From contig OZ035960.1 of NCBI GenBank assembly GCA_964034945.1, positions 63,479,470-63,543,469 on the forward strand: DNA of 64,000 nt, in the 5' to 3' direction. The position numbers were made by a program, and so were the translations under genes. Shown here piece after piece: positions 20,771-31,881 of the stretch (the stretch's first letter is position 1; every line of letters starts with the position of its first letter). The DNA comes from Chrysopilus asiliformis. Its lineage: Eukaryota; Arthropoda; Insecta; Diptera; Rhagionidae. Below the pieces are notes generated by a model. The model was not told the origin of the DNA, did no database searches, and saw nothing but the letters and a program-made list of their open reading frames with translations.

Positions 20771-21390
20771 CAACGTGTGCAAATTATCCAATCTGTTGCA
20801 GTTGGAAGTTGATCCAAATTTCGCCAAAAAAATCATCTTTAGCGACGAGGCTCATTTTTGGATGAATGGATATGTGAACAAACAAAATTGTCGGATTTGG
20901 GGCGAGACCAATCCACACGAGATACACTAGCACCAAATGCATCCCAAGAAAGTCACTGTTTGGTGCGGATTTTGGTCTGGCGGAATTATCGGTCCGTACT
21001 TCTTCCAAAAAGAAATTGGCATTACCATAACCATCAACGACGAGCGCTACAGATCGATGATAAGTAACTTCTTGTGGCCTAACTGGATGATATGGATACG
21101 GCCAAGATGTAGTTCAGACAGGACGGCGTTACATGCCATATAGCGCATGCCACGGTGGGGCATGGTTATCCCGCGCGGCGGCGACGTGAACTGGCCACTG
21201 AGAAATTTGTCTTTAGACTTCTTCCTTTGGAGCTATCGTAAATCGCAGCTCTATGCGAATGGACCGCCAACAATTGATGCCCTCAAAGCCAACATAACGA
21301 AGGACATCTAGCAAATTTAGTCGGATTTATGGACCTCCCGAATACATGCCAACAAGAGATTTGAACGAAGTTATATTCCATACTTAATGC

Positions 21391-22161
21391 CATAACATAT
21401 TCTTTCAAATAAAAAAACATGAGTGAATATCTCAAACACAACTTGTTTTATTTACATTTAAAAATCGAACGCCCTTATTGAAAGATCCTTGACTAATCAA
21501 ATACAAAATGACTAAAAAGAATAAAAAATAACATAAAAAAATATTTAAAAAATCCACTAAAAAGGTAAAAAATAATTTTTTGAGCACTGTGTATTAGAAA
21601 TAATAGCGAAATAAAAGCATCAAAAATAAAATAAATATTTATTCCACCTTTAATTTCTGATACATAGCGTTCAAACAATGTTTTTTTTTTTCCTTTTTAG
21701 TGTCCTTTTTTTTAAATAAAACCTTTTTTTATATTATTAAAATATTAATTTACTCTTTGGGACCTTTCATTTCAGCAGGGTACGAAGAATCATTCTTTTT
21801 GATTCGTTCGTTTGCGAATAATTCTCACGCGAATTTAATTTTTTGATTCTCCTGTTTAAAAAATTCCATACTTTTTCATTTGAGAATCGAAAAGTAAAGT
21901 TTCAAGAGGTTTCGATCGCTCGCGAACGAATTTAACAACTAAAAATCGGTTTTAATTCATTCGCGAGCAAACCGGAAAAATATAATTCTGTGTAAAAGGA
22001 TCATTTGCGATTTTATTATATAAAATTTGGTTCGCGAACGATTCAAATGCAAAATAATTTTATTTTCGATTCGCGAACCGAATTTTACCGAACATTTAAG
22101 ATACCACTTGCTCTCCTACCGCCCTCCAAAAAAGTTCCAAGCAAAATTTGTTAGGCTCTAA
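21391..22161. other. Non-coding stretch with foldback and TTCGCGAA motifs
   Basis: An imperfect AT-rich foldback occupies about 21500-21740 (CACTAAAAAGG... to ...CCTTTTTAGTG). From 21780 to 22100, GATTCG/TTCGCGAAC motifs recur on both strands. No gene is seen. Confidence 0.45.
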
Positions 22162-22414
22162 AGTAGGGGCCACATCTATCAGTTTTTGGGAAACTGATGG
22201 GAAACTGATTGGTGTGAACGTAAAATCAGACGACTGATGGGCAACCACAAAAAAAATCGTGGACAGATCAGTTTTTCTAGCAAACTGATACCCAATTGAT
22301 TGGTGTGAACGTTCGCGTCAGTCGCAACAGTCGTATCGAATCAGAACAGAACCGAATTTTATTTTTTGAACTTAATGCAATAATAATGCATAAACACGCT
22401 CTGTCTCGATTATC

Positions 22415-22534
22415 TGTTCTATTGTCTCCGACAATACTTAGAAATTGAAACAACTGCACCGCTTGCCAGCTTAACTAAGAATGCTTTATTCGGTCTTATT
22501 TCACAATACAATAGGTTCTATAAATTATACAACA
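22415..22534 (-). repeat. LTR (3' LTR of the minus-strand retrotransposon)
   Basis: 120 bp, plus-strand reading TGTTCTATTGTC...TTATACAACA. It differs from the other LTR at about 4 of 120 positions. TSD TTATC lies at 22410-22414. Confidence 0.9.
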
Positions 22535-22544
22535 CCTCCCCTAT
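22535..22544 (-). other. Polypurine tract
   Basis: The minus strand reads TAGGGGAGG directly before the 3' LTR start TGTTGTATAA, the usual plus-strand DNA primer for reverse transcription. Confidence 0.75.
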
Positions 22545-22617
22545 AATTTCAGAAATTCAATATGCTTCATATCATAAATTTTTTTTTTCATGTTTTTCTT
22601 TTTTCAATTTCATTAAT

Positions 22618-23685
22618 TTAACAGCAATGCAGGGCACTGACCAAATATTTATCTGGCGGTTTGCTTACGCGCCCGGATCTAGTAACATAGGAGTCCATAG
22701 GAACATTCACTGCATGTTTGTTTATGTCCGTGGACTTTTCTACCTCTTCATTTGTTACGTTTTGATTGTCTTGAGCTACTACGTCTGGAATCGATTTTCT
22801 ATGACTCAAAGAACTTTTATTTCTTCGATAGGTACCTCTTTGTCCTCGATTATGTAGGCTTTCATGAATTCCTACGATTTTTCCTGGATACCAATACGAG
22901 TTGGGCTTTTTATGTAAAATAGCGTTTCCTAGCTTCAAGTCTACTCGCGATTTGGTATTTCGATCATAAAATTTTTTGGTTTTTTCTTGGGAGAGTATAA
23001 TTTTGCTTAACACATTTTTCATTACTTTAGGTTCCAGTTTAGAGTCATGGGTCGGAAGCTTGGTTCTACAACGACGACTAAAAAGAATTTGAGCGGGAGA
23101 GGCTCCTAGTGCAGGAATAGGAGTATTCCGAAATTCTAAAAGTGCTATAAAAAACTCTGTGTTACTTTCGTTGCATTTTTTAAGTAACCCTTTCGCAATG
23201 CCTACACATCTCTCCGCAAAACCGTTAGATTTAGGGTAGTACGGACTACTGAAAATCAATTCGAATTCATTTTGACGGGCGAATTCTTTAAATTTAAACG
23301 AATTGAAAGGACTACTGTCACAGACAATTTGTTTAGGTATTCCATGAGTGGAGAATATTATTTTTAAATGGGTGATTATTTCTTCCATAGACTTACATTT
23401 TAATTCTACAATATCTATCCATTTTGAAAAATAATCCCCAATGACTAGGTAGTATTTTTGACCAAATTCCATAATATCCATCCCTAATTTATGGAATCTC
23501 AAAGCTGGAATATCGTGAAATATAATGGGTTCTTTAATTTTGCTCCTCATATATTTTTGATAGTTGTTACAAGATAATATCATATCCTCAATTTGTTGGT
23601 TCATATTCGGCCAGTAAAGAAGTTCTTTAGCTCTTTTTTGTGTCTTCGTAACTCCCATATGGGACTCATGTAATACTGAAATCAT
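22618..23685 (-). pseudogene. Retrotransposon integrase domain
   Basis: 355 residues continuing pol after a frame break near 23760. The zinc region has HESHMG as its two His, but the Cys pair reads CNNY, so the second Cys is lost. The catalytic core shows LGMDIMEF (Asp), IVCDSSPFNS (Asp) and YYPKSNGFAERCVG (Glu), the DDE triad that joins retrotransposon DNA to the chromosome. A C-terminal region with YPGKIVGI resembles the GPY/F-type end. A basic, serine-rich tail follows, ending in ALHCC close to the polypurine tract. The copy cannot work without an intact pol. Confidence 0.88.
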
Positions 23686-23825
23686 GTGACTTTTCTTACT
23701 TTCCGGAACTATTTCACGATTTTCGAAAAACAGATGTCCATCTTCATAGAATTTTTTTTTTTATAAAAACATTTGGTTTCTTCAGAAACCTTCGTTTTAT
23801 CCTTTGGCGAACCCTTGAGACAAAA

Positions 23826-24347
23826 CTATATTACCCTCGAAAGAACGGGATCTCCTAAAAGTTCTTTACCCAAAATTTGCTTTCGATTCTCACTTAAATT
23901 GATCGAATGGACAATTTCATTTAAATCCTCCTCTCCTGTATTGGGTTCTAAGAGATCATAATCCCTCGATAACAAATCGGCTACATGAAGGTATTTCCCC
24001 GCAACATAATTGACCTTTAGCTGATATCTTATAAGTTTAAGGCGCATTCTCTGAAGGCGTGAAGAATCAATGCTATTTAAGTCTTTTTTGAAAATAGATA
24101 CCAAAGGTTTATGGTCTGTATGAACGGTAACAGATCGTCCATAAACATAAAAATTGCATTTTTTAAACGCAAAAAGTATCGCTAGCATCTCCTTCTCTAT
24201 CTGAGCATAGTTCTGCTCGGTTTCATTCAGACTTCTAGATGCGTAGCATACTGGCCCCCCTTCCTGAATCAGACAGGCACCCAATCCCGACTGCGATGCG
24301 TCGCATTGCAGCACCACGAGAATTCTCTCGTGTGAGCAGGCAACCAA
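23826..24347 (-). pseudogene. Retrotransposon RNase H domain
   Basis: The frame reads LQCDASQSGLGACLIQ (catalytic Asp), ASRSLNETEQNYAQIEKEML (Glu) and VHTDHKPLVSIF (Asp), the order typical of gypsy RNase H, which removes the RNA strand during reverse transcription. It ends with a tether region VNYVAGKYLHVADLLSR. It is shifted one frame from the RT segment, and a short A/T run near 23755 separates it from integrase. Confidence 0.88.
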
Positions 24348-25545
24348 TTAAATATTGTTTTGTCTTTAAGCAGTTCTCTAATTGAGATAGATTCAGCTGA
24401 TAAATTTGGTATAAAACTACGTAAATAATTTATCATCCCCAGAATTGATTGCAATTCTTTTTTAGTTTTCGGAGGTTTTAAATTTAACACAGCATTTATT
24501 CTAGCTGGATCTGGCTTCATACCCTCGGTTGAAAAAATTTGACCCAAATATTTAACCTCTTTAACGCAATACTGAAACTTTTCCTTATTAAATTTCACAT
24601 TAATTTTACGCGCCCTCTCAAAAACTCTGTTCAGATTTTCGTCATGCTCTTTTTCGGTTCTCCCAAAAATAAGAAAATCATCAAAAAATCTGAAAGTTCC
24701 CGGAAGATCACCGAAATTATCATCGGTATGTGTTTGAAATTCCTGAGGTGAAACACTTAATCCAAAAGGTAGTCTTAGAAAACGGAAACACCCAAAGGGG
24801 GTGTTGAAAGTGCATAAGTGACTGCTCTCTTCATCCAGCATCACCTGCCAAAACCATTCCTTTAGGTCAAGGACACTAAAGTAATTCATATTTGCTAATT
24901 TCGCCTGAAGTTCCTCTACCTTTGGAATAAGCTGTTTATTTTGAATTAGAGCCTTATTCAAATCTTGAGGATTTATACACAACCGCAAATCTCCATTTTT
25001 CTTCTCCACAATCACTAGATTACTAACCCAACTTTTAGGATGTGAAACAGGTTCTATTATTTTGGAACTAACTAATTTCTCTAATTCCCTTTTTAAACGA
25101 TCATTTATCGCGAGAGGAATTCTACGAGCTGGTTTTACCGATGGAGATATCTGTGGGTTTACCCGCAATTTACACTTTCTTGGAAAACAACCCAATCTAC
25201 TAAACACATCTAGATAATCTCTAACTATTTTCTCTTTTGAATTCTCTACACGTTCAATTTTTTTGATCAGCCCAAAATCTCTAAAACCTCGAAGACCTAG
25301 AATGGGTGATGAATTTGTATCCACGACAAAGAACTCTTGCGACAAATCTCGATTGTTGTACCTAGAGTTAAGCTTGATCACGCCTATTGGTTTAATTTTA
25401 TAACCACCGTAAGATTCTAAAACAATTTTAACTGGCTTAACTTGAACTTGTTCACTTGTTTGAATGTCTAAAAATAAATGATACGGCAAAACATTTATTT
25501 CTGAACCGGTGTCTACTTTAAAATTTATTTTGTTTTCATTTATTT
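24269..25545 (-). pseudogene. Retrotransposon protease and reverse transcriptase
   Basis: Just upstream of the first Met in this frame, VDTGSEINVLP (about 25520-25490) is the aspartic protease active site. The RT follows: PSVKPARRIPLA, VIVEKKNGDLRLCINPQDLN, YFSVLDLKEWFWQVML, TPFGCFRFLRLPFGLSVSP and the catalytic FFDDFLIFG box (usual form YxDD), then YLGQIFSTEGMKPDP. It copies element RNA into DNA. A frame break near 24300 separates RT from RNase H. Domain order and wording fit Ty3/gypsy. Confidence 0.9.
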
Positions 25546-27307
25546 TTAAACACTCAAACCATTGGGATTCGGATTTACCACAAGACTCCTTTTAACACTA
25601 TCTATAAACAAAGAATTAATTTCTTCTTCACTCGACTCACTTGACGTTTCAGCTGTGACAATCTTGTTTGCTCGACGCTTTTGACGACGATTAAATTTGT
25701 ACGCCAGATAGAAATGTCCCGGTTTTTTGCAGTTTCGGCACAATTTCCCGTACGCTGGACAATTGTTTTTCGCATGTACCGTTAGACAGTGCTCGCATTG
25801 TTTTTTTCTCTTTACAGTCCCTAGAATTAGATTTTTTAGTATTTACATTCAATTTATCAAATTTTTTAATATTGTTATTAAACTGATGATTGTTTTTGTT
25901 CTTCCCTTTAATAGCTGCTACCACTTGAGTCCCCTCGTTGTTCACCTCCTTTGACCTCACGGCTTCTAACTCTGCTACCCGGCAGTGTTGGGCAAAATTC
26001 AATCTGACTAATGATTGGAAACTAATGATTGAAAAAATCAATCATACATATATTTTTTGATTTGTGATTAAATTTGTTAGTCATTAATCGTTCGTAACTT
26101 TGATTGTGATTGATTAGTTTTAATCATAATCATGATTGAAAAACTAACTCTTATGATTGATTTTAATTTCAGTAGGGGTAAGTATTGTATTCATGACGTA
26201 GACCGAATCATGAAGTCATCAGATGCTTACATCTGAGATTTTTGTAGTCAAAATGTAAATGAAATTACATATGATAGTGAAAGTTCCCATAAGCGGACAC
26301 TCACGAGAAAAGATTTATGTCCGGTTATGAGAGAAGTCCGTTTATCAGAACAAGTTGGATTTGCGAATTTGGTCATAAGAAATGTCATTTCATGTTTTTT
26401 TGTTGTTTGGCATTTCAAAATAATTTTAATTGTTTTTCCTAAAGCCTACTATCATTTCTATACAAAAATTTTAGCGCGAAATTGAATTTAATCATTCCTA
26501 TCCTTGATTGAAATTGATGATTGAAAAACTAATGATTACTGTGTTCAATTATGATTATGACTAATGTATTAATCATGATTGAAATAATCATGACTGAATT
26601 GGCCATGACTAAATTTTTAGTTGATTGATCAATCAACTAAAAAAATTAGTTGATTACGCCCAACACTGCTACCCGGCACAAATTAATTGTTTTCTCCAGC
26701 TCTAAGTCCACCGTATTCATGAGTTTCTCGCTGAGTTCCTTGTTTCTTAATCCAAGGATAATAAAGTCCCTGATTAATTTGTCTTTTTCTGCATTAAATT
26801 CGCAACCTTCCGCTAAACATCGCAGAAAAATTATCAAACGGCTCCAAATCTTTTTGAACACGTTTATAACACTTCATTCTCTCATAAATTGCATTCTTTT
26901 TCGGATTACAGTAGTTTTCGAATGCCTGTATAACATCTTCCAACTTGGTGTTAGCACGTGTTGCTACTTCCCACGTGTAAAATTTTAATCGAGCCGCTTT
27001 GCCAATCACATTTAATAGAATCGCTTTTTTTTATATCTTCCGTCTTCTTATCTTTTTCCGACGCTATCATAAACGTATTGAAGTCTCTTTTAAATATTTG
27101 GAAATTCACTGCGAGATTTCCTTCCAAATTAAGCGGTTCTGGCTTATTAAAATCCATTGTTCTGCACGAACTCTCAGCCGATGACTCCGCACTCGAATAT
27201 GTATCTTTAGATGAAGATTCACTTTCACTTTCCAGCAAATCTTTCTTTATTTTCGAAGGCTCTCCACTATCAGTGTTCAAAGATTCTCCAGTTTGAATTC
27301 CGGCCAT
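25546..27307 (-). pseudogene. Retrotransposon gag, frameshifted and split by a MITE
   Basis: Translation likely began at 27307 (MAGIQTGESLNTDSGEP), 36 nt past the LTR. A Ser/Glu-rich start is followed by capsid-like text in shifting frames: FQIFKRDFNTFMIASEKDKK, GKAARLKFYTWEV, KCYKRVQKDLEPFDNF and EKDKLIRDFIILGLRNKELS. A hAT MITE interrupts at 25983-26668. The nucleocapsid end has one zinc-knuckle-like CRNCKKPGHFYLAY, in which the last Cys is replaced by Tyr. At least two frameshifts (near 27000 and 26830) are visible. Confidence 0.82.
25983..26668. mobile_element. hAT MITE inside gag
   Basis: A perfect 8 bp TSD, CTACCCGG, lies at 25975-25982 and 26669-26676. The tips are CAGTGTTGGGCAAAAT and, reversed, CAGTGTTGGGCGTAAT. 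It has many AATGATTGA-type subterminal motifs and no coding capacity. Confidence 0.93.
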
Positions 27308-27323
27308 AGATTTTTCCCAAAAT

Positions 27324-27342
27324 CCTTAGAACGGCTGCGCCA
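27324..27342 (-). other. Primer-binding site
   Basis: Directly after the 5' LTR the minus strand reads TGGCGCAGCCGTTCTAAGG. A leading TGG pairs with a tRNA CCA end, and TGGCGCAG resembles the site of 17.6/297-type insect elements. The exact tRNA cannot be fixed from this sequence. Confidence 0.7.
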
Positions 27343-27462
27343 TGTTCTATTGTCTCCGGCAATACTTAGAAATTGAAACCACTGCACCGCTCGCCAGCTT
27401 AACTAAGAATGCTTTATTCGGTCTTATTTCACAATACAAAAGGTTCTATAAATTATACAACA
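27343..27462 (-). repeat. LTR (5' LTR of the minus-strand retrotransposon)
   Basis: 120 bp, TG...CA ends, pairing with 22415-22534. The TSD TTATC follows at 27463-27467. Transcription should run leftward from here. Confidence 0.9.
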
Positions 27463-27885
27463 TTATCAACCCGCATTTTTTAAAGTCTGCAATCAAAGTG
27501 AATAGAAACTTCACAAAAAAAACTGTCAGTCGCAACTGATAGATGTGAACGCATAACTAGATGTAAAAAACTGATGGAAAACTGACGAGTACCGTAACAG
27601 TTGCGACTGATGGAAAACTGGTAGATGTGGCCCCTACTTAAAGAGTAGGGGGTAGGGATGTCAAAAAAGAACCCGGTGTTTTTGCTTCGGTTAAGCGGTT
27701 TTTTCAGTGTTTTTTATTGTGCACCAAAAACCGTTCAAAAAAACCGATCACTTTTTTTGTACGGAAAAATAATTTTAAACCAATTTTCGTGCAACTGATT
27801 TGTTATAAACACTTCTTTTTAGGCACTCTAAATCAAATACAATGGGCGCATTCACGGCCCTCAACAGTTGAGAGATTACTCATCA

Positions 27886-29678
27886 TAATTTATTTATTTA
27901 TATATAGTCATACAGAGTAATCTCATAGACATTTATTATAACAAAAAATAAAATGAAAGGAAAGAAACAAAAAAAAATCATGATAATAACAATTGTTTTT
28001 TTATCACATCTGACGAGCGGTTAAAATCGATTAAGTAATAATATTTATTAAATGATGTACACATCAATAGTAGTGGTGAATTTCTTCCATAAGATGTCTT
28101 CGAAAACTTGACATAAAAAAAATTAAAATTCCGCGTGTTCCTAGGCTTGGTGTTAACATCTAATGCCAACAGCAAGTTAGGGGCATCTATCTCATTTTGT
28201 AATATTTTATAAACAAACATACATTGAAGAATTTCGCGCTTTTTCGATAAAGTAGTTAAATTCAACAGTGACAATCTTTGTTCATAAGAAGGCAAATTCC
28301 ATGGGTCAAGCCAAGGTAACTTGCGTAGTGCAAATCTTAAAAATCTTTTTTGAACGGACTCAAGTCTAAGAGTATGGGTAATACACGTAGGACACCAGAC
28401 AACACATGCATATTCGAGGATCGGTCTAACAAATGCGTTATACAAAGACATAATGGCATATGGGTCCGATAGATCTGACGAAAATCTTTTGACCAGGGAT
28501 AGTATTCTTGTCGCGTTATTTATAATAAGTTCTCGATGAAGTTCGAAGGTTAATTTTTGATCAAGTATCACTCCAAGGTCTCTGATAGACTCGACTCTTT
28601 CAATCGCAATTGAGTCAAAATTGTAATGAGTACTAAATAAATTAGAGCGACGTGAATACGAAATAACAAAGCATTTTCTTAAATTTAACACTAGAAAGTT
28701 TTTACTACACCACGTGAAAAAAACTGTTACGGTCAAGTTGTAAAAGGTTAGCATCCGTATGATTGTCAATCGTTTTAAAAATTGTGAAATCGTCTGCATA
28801 CATTAAAATACGAGAATGCTTTAAGACAAAATTAACATCATTAACATATAAAATAAATAAGAGAGGACCAATATGACTTCCCTGTGGAACACCAGACGAC
28901 ACTAAAATCAAATCAGATACAACTCACCTAAATTGCACATATTGCAACCGGCCAGTCAGGTAAGAAAAGATTCACATGATCACGTTGTCAGGGAAACCGA
29001 GCAAACGTAATTTAAATAATAAACGTTTGTGATCGAGTTTATCAAAAGCCTTGGAGAGATCTGTGTAAATTGCATCAACCTGCTGTGAGTCTAAGAATTT
29101 CATAATTGTGAAGTTTACAAATTCACACAAGTTGGTCGTAGTGGAACGTTTTTTAATGAAACCATGTTAATTATCGCTTAAAATATTCTTACAGTATGGA
29201 TAAATAAGATTAGTTACTGCACACTCAAAAAGCTTTGGAATAGCAGATAATTTAGCGATACATCTATAATTCTCTATATTATCTCTTTGGCCTGATTTAT
29301 GCAGAGGAATCACATATGAACTCTTCCATAAATCAGGAAAAATGTTTTGTTTTAGCGAAAGATTAAATATAAACGTAAGAACTTCATATAAGCTATAAGC
29401 ACATTTCTTTAAAAATAGCGAAGGAATTTGATCAGGCCCTGGTGATGAGATCTCGTCAAGATCTAACAGTGATTGCAAGACTGTTTCCCCGTCTAAATAA
29501 ATATTTGGAATATTAACTGTCTTAACGGAGTCAAGAAATGTAAAATATTGGTAGTCGATATGATTAGAATTAGAAGTGTAAGTTTTGCTAAAAAATGATG
29601 CAAACATATTTGCTATTTCCCGAGGATCGTCAGAAGTTAAATTGTCGTAGGTCATAACACTAGGATAATCGTCATTTT
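27886..29678 (-). pseudogene. Non-LTR retrotransposon (jockey/CR1-like) reverse transcriptase, truncated
   Basis: The minus strand from 29678 reads REIANMFASFFSKTYTSN, SSPGPDQIPSLFLKKCAYSL, PLHKSG and NIENYRCIAKLSAIPKLFE, then (in another frame) an AIYTDLSKAFDK-like block, GVPQGSHIGPLLFILYVNDV and the catalytic MYADDFTIF. The C-terminal part (28799-27978) has VQKRFLRFALRKLPW and PSYEQRLSLLNL. These are the RT and thumb regions of LINEs that copy RNA at a nicked target. The 5' half, including the endonuclease, is missing, and at least three frame breaks are present. The 3' tail is (ATAA)-like near 27890-27915. Confidence 0.88.
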
Positions 29679-29755
29679 TATACCCGTATGGTGAAACCAA
29701 AGGGTATATTAAATTTGCCTTACCGTTTGTAACGCCAAAATCCCGTCATCACAAA
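29679..29755 (+). mobile_element. INE-1/HINE-like 5' fragment
   Basis: It begins TATACCCGTATGGTGA and TTTGTAACGCC and is cut off in a poly-A run by the foldback module. It abuts the truncated LINE end exactly. Confidence 0.8.
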
Positions 29756-30015
29756 AAAAAAAAAAAAAAAAAAATTAAAAAAAAGCTTTTATTAAAAAAG
29801 AATGCACTAAAAGAAAAAAATAATTTTCTGGACGCTGTGTATCACAAATATAAAAGCTTTTTAAAAGCGAGATAAATTTTTATTTGATTGTTTTATGCTT
29901 TATCTAGCTTTTTAAAAGCTTTTATATTTGTGATACACAGCGTCCAGAAAATTATTTTTCTTTTAGTGCATTCTTTTTTAAAAAAAGCTTTTTTTCAAAT
30001 TTTTTTTATTTTGTT
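29751..30015. mobile_element. Foldback element, copy 1
   Basis: A near-perfect palindrome whose arms contain AATAATTTTCTGGACGCTGT and ATCACAAATATAAAAGCTTT; the centre lies near 29885. The second copy is at 32345-32640, and both copies are followed by the same 122 bp satellite. Confidence 0.88.
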
Positions 30016-30550
30016 CTTTTTAGTCTTCGAATATATATCCTTACATTTGAGATGTCCTTACAGGCTTTTTAACTTGAGAATCGTATTCAGCGACCCCAAA
30101 AACCCCCAGAATAGATTTTTTTCCGAAAATTTGGAGAAAAGGATAATCACGTTATCCTTACAGGACCTTCCGTTATCCTTACAGACTTTTTAATGGTAGA
30201 TTCGGATTTAGCGACCTCAAAAACCCCCAGAATAGATTTTTTTTCGGAAAATTTGGAGAAAAGGATAATCACGTTATCCTTACAGGACCTTCCGTTATCC
30301 TTACTGACTTTTTAATGACAGATTCGGATTCAGCGACCCACTAAAACCCCCAGAATAGATTTTTTCCCGGAAAATTTGGAGAAAAGGATAATCACGTTAT
30401 CCTTACAGGACCTTCCGTTATCCTTACTGACTTTTTAATGACAGATTCGGATTCAGCGACCCCAAAAACCCCCAGAATAGATTTTTTTCCGGAAAATTTG
30501 GAGAAAAGGATAATCACGTTATCCTTACAGGATCTTCCGTTATCCTTATG
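30016..30550 (+). repeat. 122 bp satellite array, about four units
   Basis: Units contain GATTCGGATTCAGCGACC, ACCCCCAGAATAGATTTTTT and GGATAATCACGTTATCCTTA, the last being an internal palindrome GGATAA-N-TTATCC. Phases at 30151, 30273, 30396 and 30518 give a period near 122 bp. Confidence 0.9.
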
Positions 30551-30671
30551 GTTCAACCACAATTGGGGCGGCAAGCGGCAGCGGCGACGGCGGGCGGCAT
30601 GGCGCCGCCACACATACCGCCGAGCCAGCTACAATGATAGAGGCACCGTCGGCATATGCTTCTGTCAAAAT
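30551..30671. other. GC-rich, CpG-rich 100 bp island
   Basis: The stretch GGGGCGGCAAGCGGCAGCGG and what follows is unlike its AT-rich surroundings. In one plus-strand frame it encodes QPQLGRQAAATAGGMAPPHI and then stops. Its origin is unrecognised. Confidence 0.4.
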
Positions 30672-31256
30672 TGAAACATCAAAACTTATTTAATTCGTCC
30701 GCTACTTCGCTCCATTTATTTTGCTTGATGTCTATCCTTTTATATTGAGGATGGGCCAAATCGTAGAGCATTGGATTTCCTTTCACGAACTCGATTAATT
30801 TTTTCTCCGTTGTCGGCATCTTGCGAAATCAAAACGTCAAAAAACTGCATAGAATGTGGCGCCGAATATATATGTAGTGCCTCTAATATCATCCGCTTTC
30901 TATAGTTTGTTTCCCTCGCTAGAATCTGTATGTGATCGAAATCAGGTGAATGTTTATTTTCGATCGCATGAGTTGCGAGGGCGGTTTTCTCCGGGTTGTT
31001 ATTTCTGAGATCTGACTTATGTCCTGACACCCTGTTTTTCAGTAGTTGTTTTGTTGTCCCAACCTATGATTTGTCGCAGCTGGATTCCAGGTTTCCTTTG
31101 CACAGAATTAGGTACACTAAGTCAGAATTTTCCAGTTTTTCCCTCTTGTCTTTTAAGCTTCGGAAAATGCTGTTGGTGTTAGGTGGTTTGAAGCCTAGTT
31201 TAATGTTGCTGGAACTGCTGGAAATGAGTTTGTTGAATTCCTCTGATAATGACGGG
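30672..31256 (-). pseudogene. Penelope-like element, GIY-YIG endonuclease end
   Basis: The minus strand reads KLISSSSNIKLGFKPP, VYLILCKGNLESSCDKS, stop, VGTTKQLLKNRVSGHKSDLR, KTALATHAIENKH and RETNYRKRMILEALHI. This is the linker and GIY-YIG nuclease of Penelope-like retroelements, which nick target DNA. The YVG position that should hold the nuclease tyrosine is a stop codon (about 31062), so the domain is dead. The RT part is absent. Confidence 0.85.
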
Positions 31257-31740
31257 GATTTCGATCACATACAGATTCTAGCGAGGGAAACAAACTATAG
31301 AAAGCGGATGATATTAGAGGCACTACATATATATTCAACACCCAACACCATCAACAAAAAAACTGACACAGATGACATAAATCTGACTTACTGTGCTTTG
31401 CTAGAAAGGGGAAAATTATTTGGCGGGTAAAATCAGCTTTAGTTCCGCAGAGAATGTCGCTTGGTTGTTTAAACATGGCTGTTTGTACGCTAGTTTTATT
31501 TTTGTACTATTCGTTTTTTTATTTTATTTTATTATTTTTTTATTTGTTTTTAATTAATACTATGTATTCAATCGTGACAACTTTTATACTTACAGTAAGT
31601 TTTTTGTGTTTTATGCCTACATAGAAACTAAGGTATGTTTTTCAATAGTATTCAGCTTGAGAATGTCGCCAATAAAGGGACGAAACGTCGCTATAATTCA
31701 CACATAATTTTTGTATTATTTGACCAATTAGCCCGAAAAA
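31257..31740 (+). pseudogene. Penelope-like element, second fragment in opposite orientation
   Basis: The plus strand reads DFDHIQILARETNYRKRMIL, then HIYSTPNTINKKTD and NLTYCALLERGK, repeating and extending the C-terminal part of the minus-strand fragment. About 300 bp of likely 3' untranslated DNA follows, with GACGAAACGTCGC near 31680. The two fragments form a short palindrome centred near 31256. Confidence 0.8.
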
Positions 31741-31757
31741 AAATATATATTAAAATA

Positions 31758-31881
31758 AAAAGTCTTATTGGAAAATTTGACTTCAAAGTGGAATTTTGAT
31801 ACAACTGTTCGCTGTTCACTTAAATCACCATACGGGTTTTCAATAATTGCCAGATTGGCAATTATAGCTTTTGTTATGTTT
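31758..31881 (+). mobile_element. INE-1/HINE-like 3' fragment
   Basis: It carries TTGACTTCAAAGTGGAATTT, TCACCATACGGGT, hairpin TTGCCAGATTGGCAA and GCTTTTGTTATGTTTT. Confidence 0.85.

Larger units (their letters stand above)
19871..21390 (+). pseudogene. mariner/Tc1-superfamily transposase, broken
   Basis: After an insertion at 19931-20770, the frame from about 20776 reads PNFAKKIIFSDEAHFWMNG, RIWGETNPHE, then a stop, then KKVTVWCGFWSGGIIGPYFF. The first catalytic Asp lies in FSDEAHF. Further on, in other frames, FRQDGVTCHIA (second Asp) and DFFLWSY (third acidic residue), then ANGPPTIDALKANI, continue the mariner order to about 21390. Several stops and frameshifts abolish function. This nuclear enzyme normally moves TA-flanked elements. 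Confidence 0.85.
22415..27462 (-). mobile_element. Ty3/gypsy-type LTR retrotransposon, 5.0 kb, defective
   Basis: 120 bp LTRs are bordered by a 5 bp TSD, TTATC (22410-22414 and 27463-27467). On the minus strand the order is 5' LTR, primer-binding site, gag, protease, RT, RNase H, integrase, polypurine tract, 3' LTR, with no env. Gag and pol carry several frameshifts and a hAT MITE sits in gag, so the copy is dead. The ~3% LTR difference indicates a fairly recent insertion. Confidence 0.93.
22162..27638. mobile_element. Harbinger-type element holding the LTR retrotransposon
   Basis: TAA flanks both ends. The left tip AGTAGGGGCCACATCTATCA and reversed right tip AGTAGGGGCCACATCTACCA continue into GTTTT and AACTGATGG repeats. 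Without the retrotransposon (22415-27462) it is about 430 bp, a MITE without coding capacity. Confidence 0.8.
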
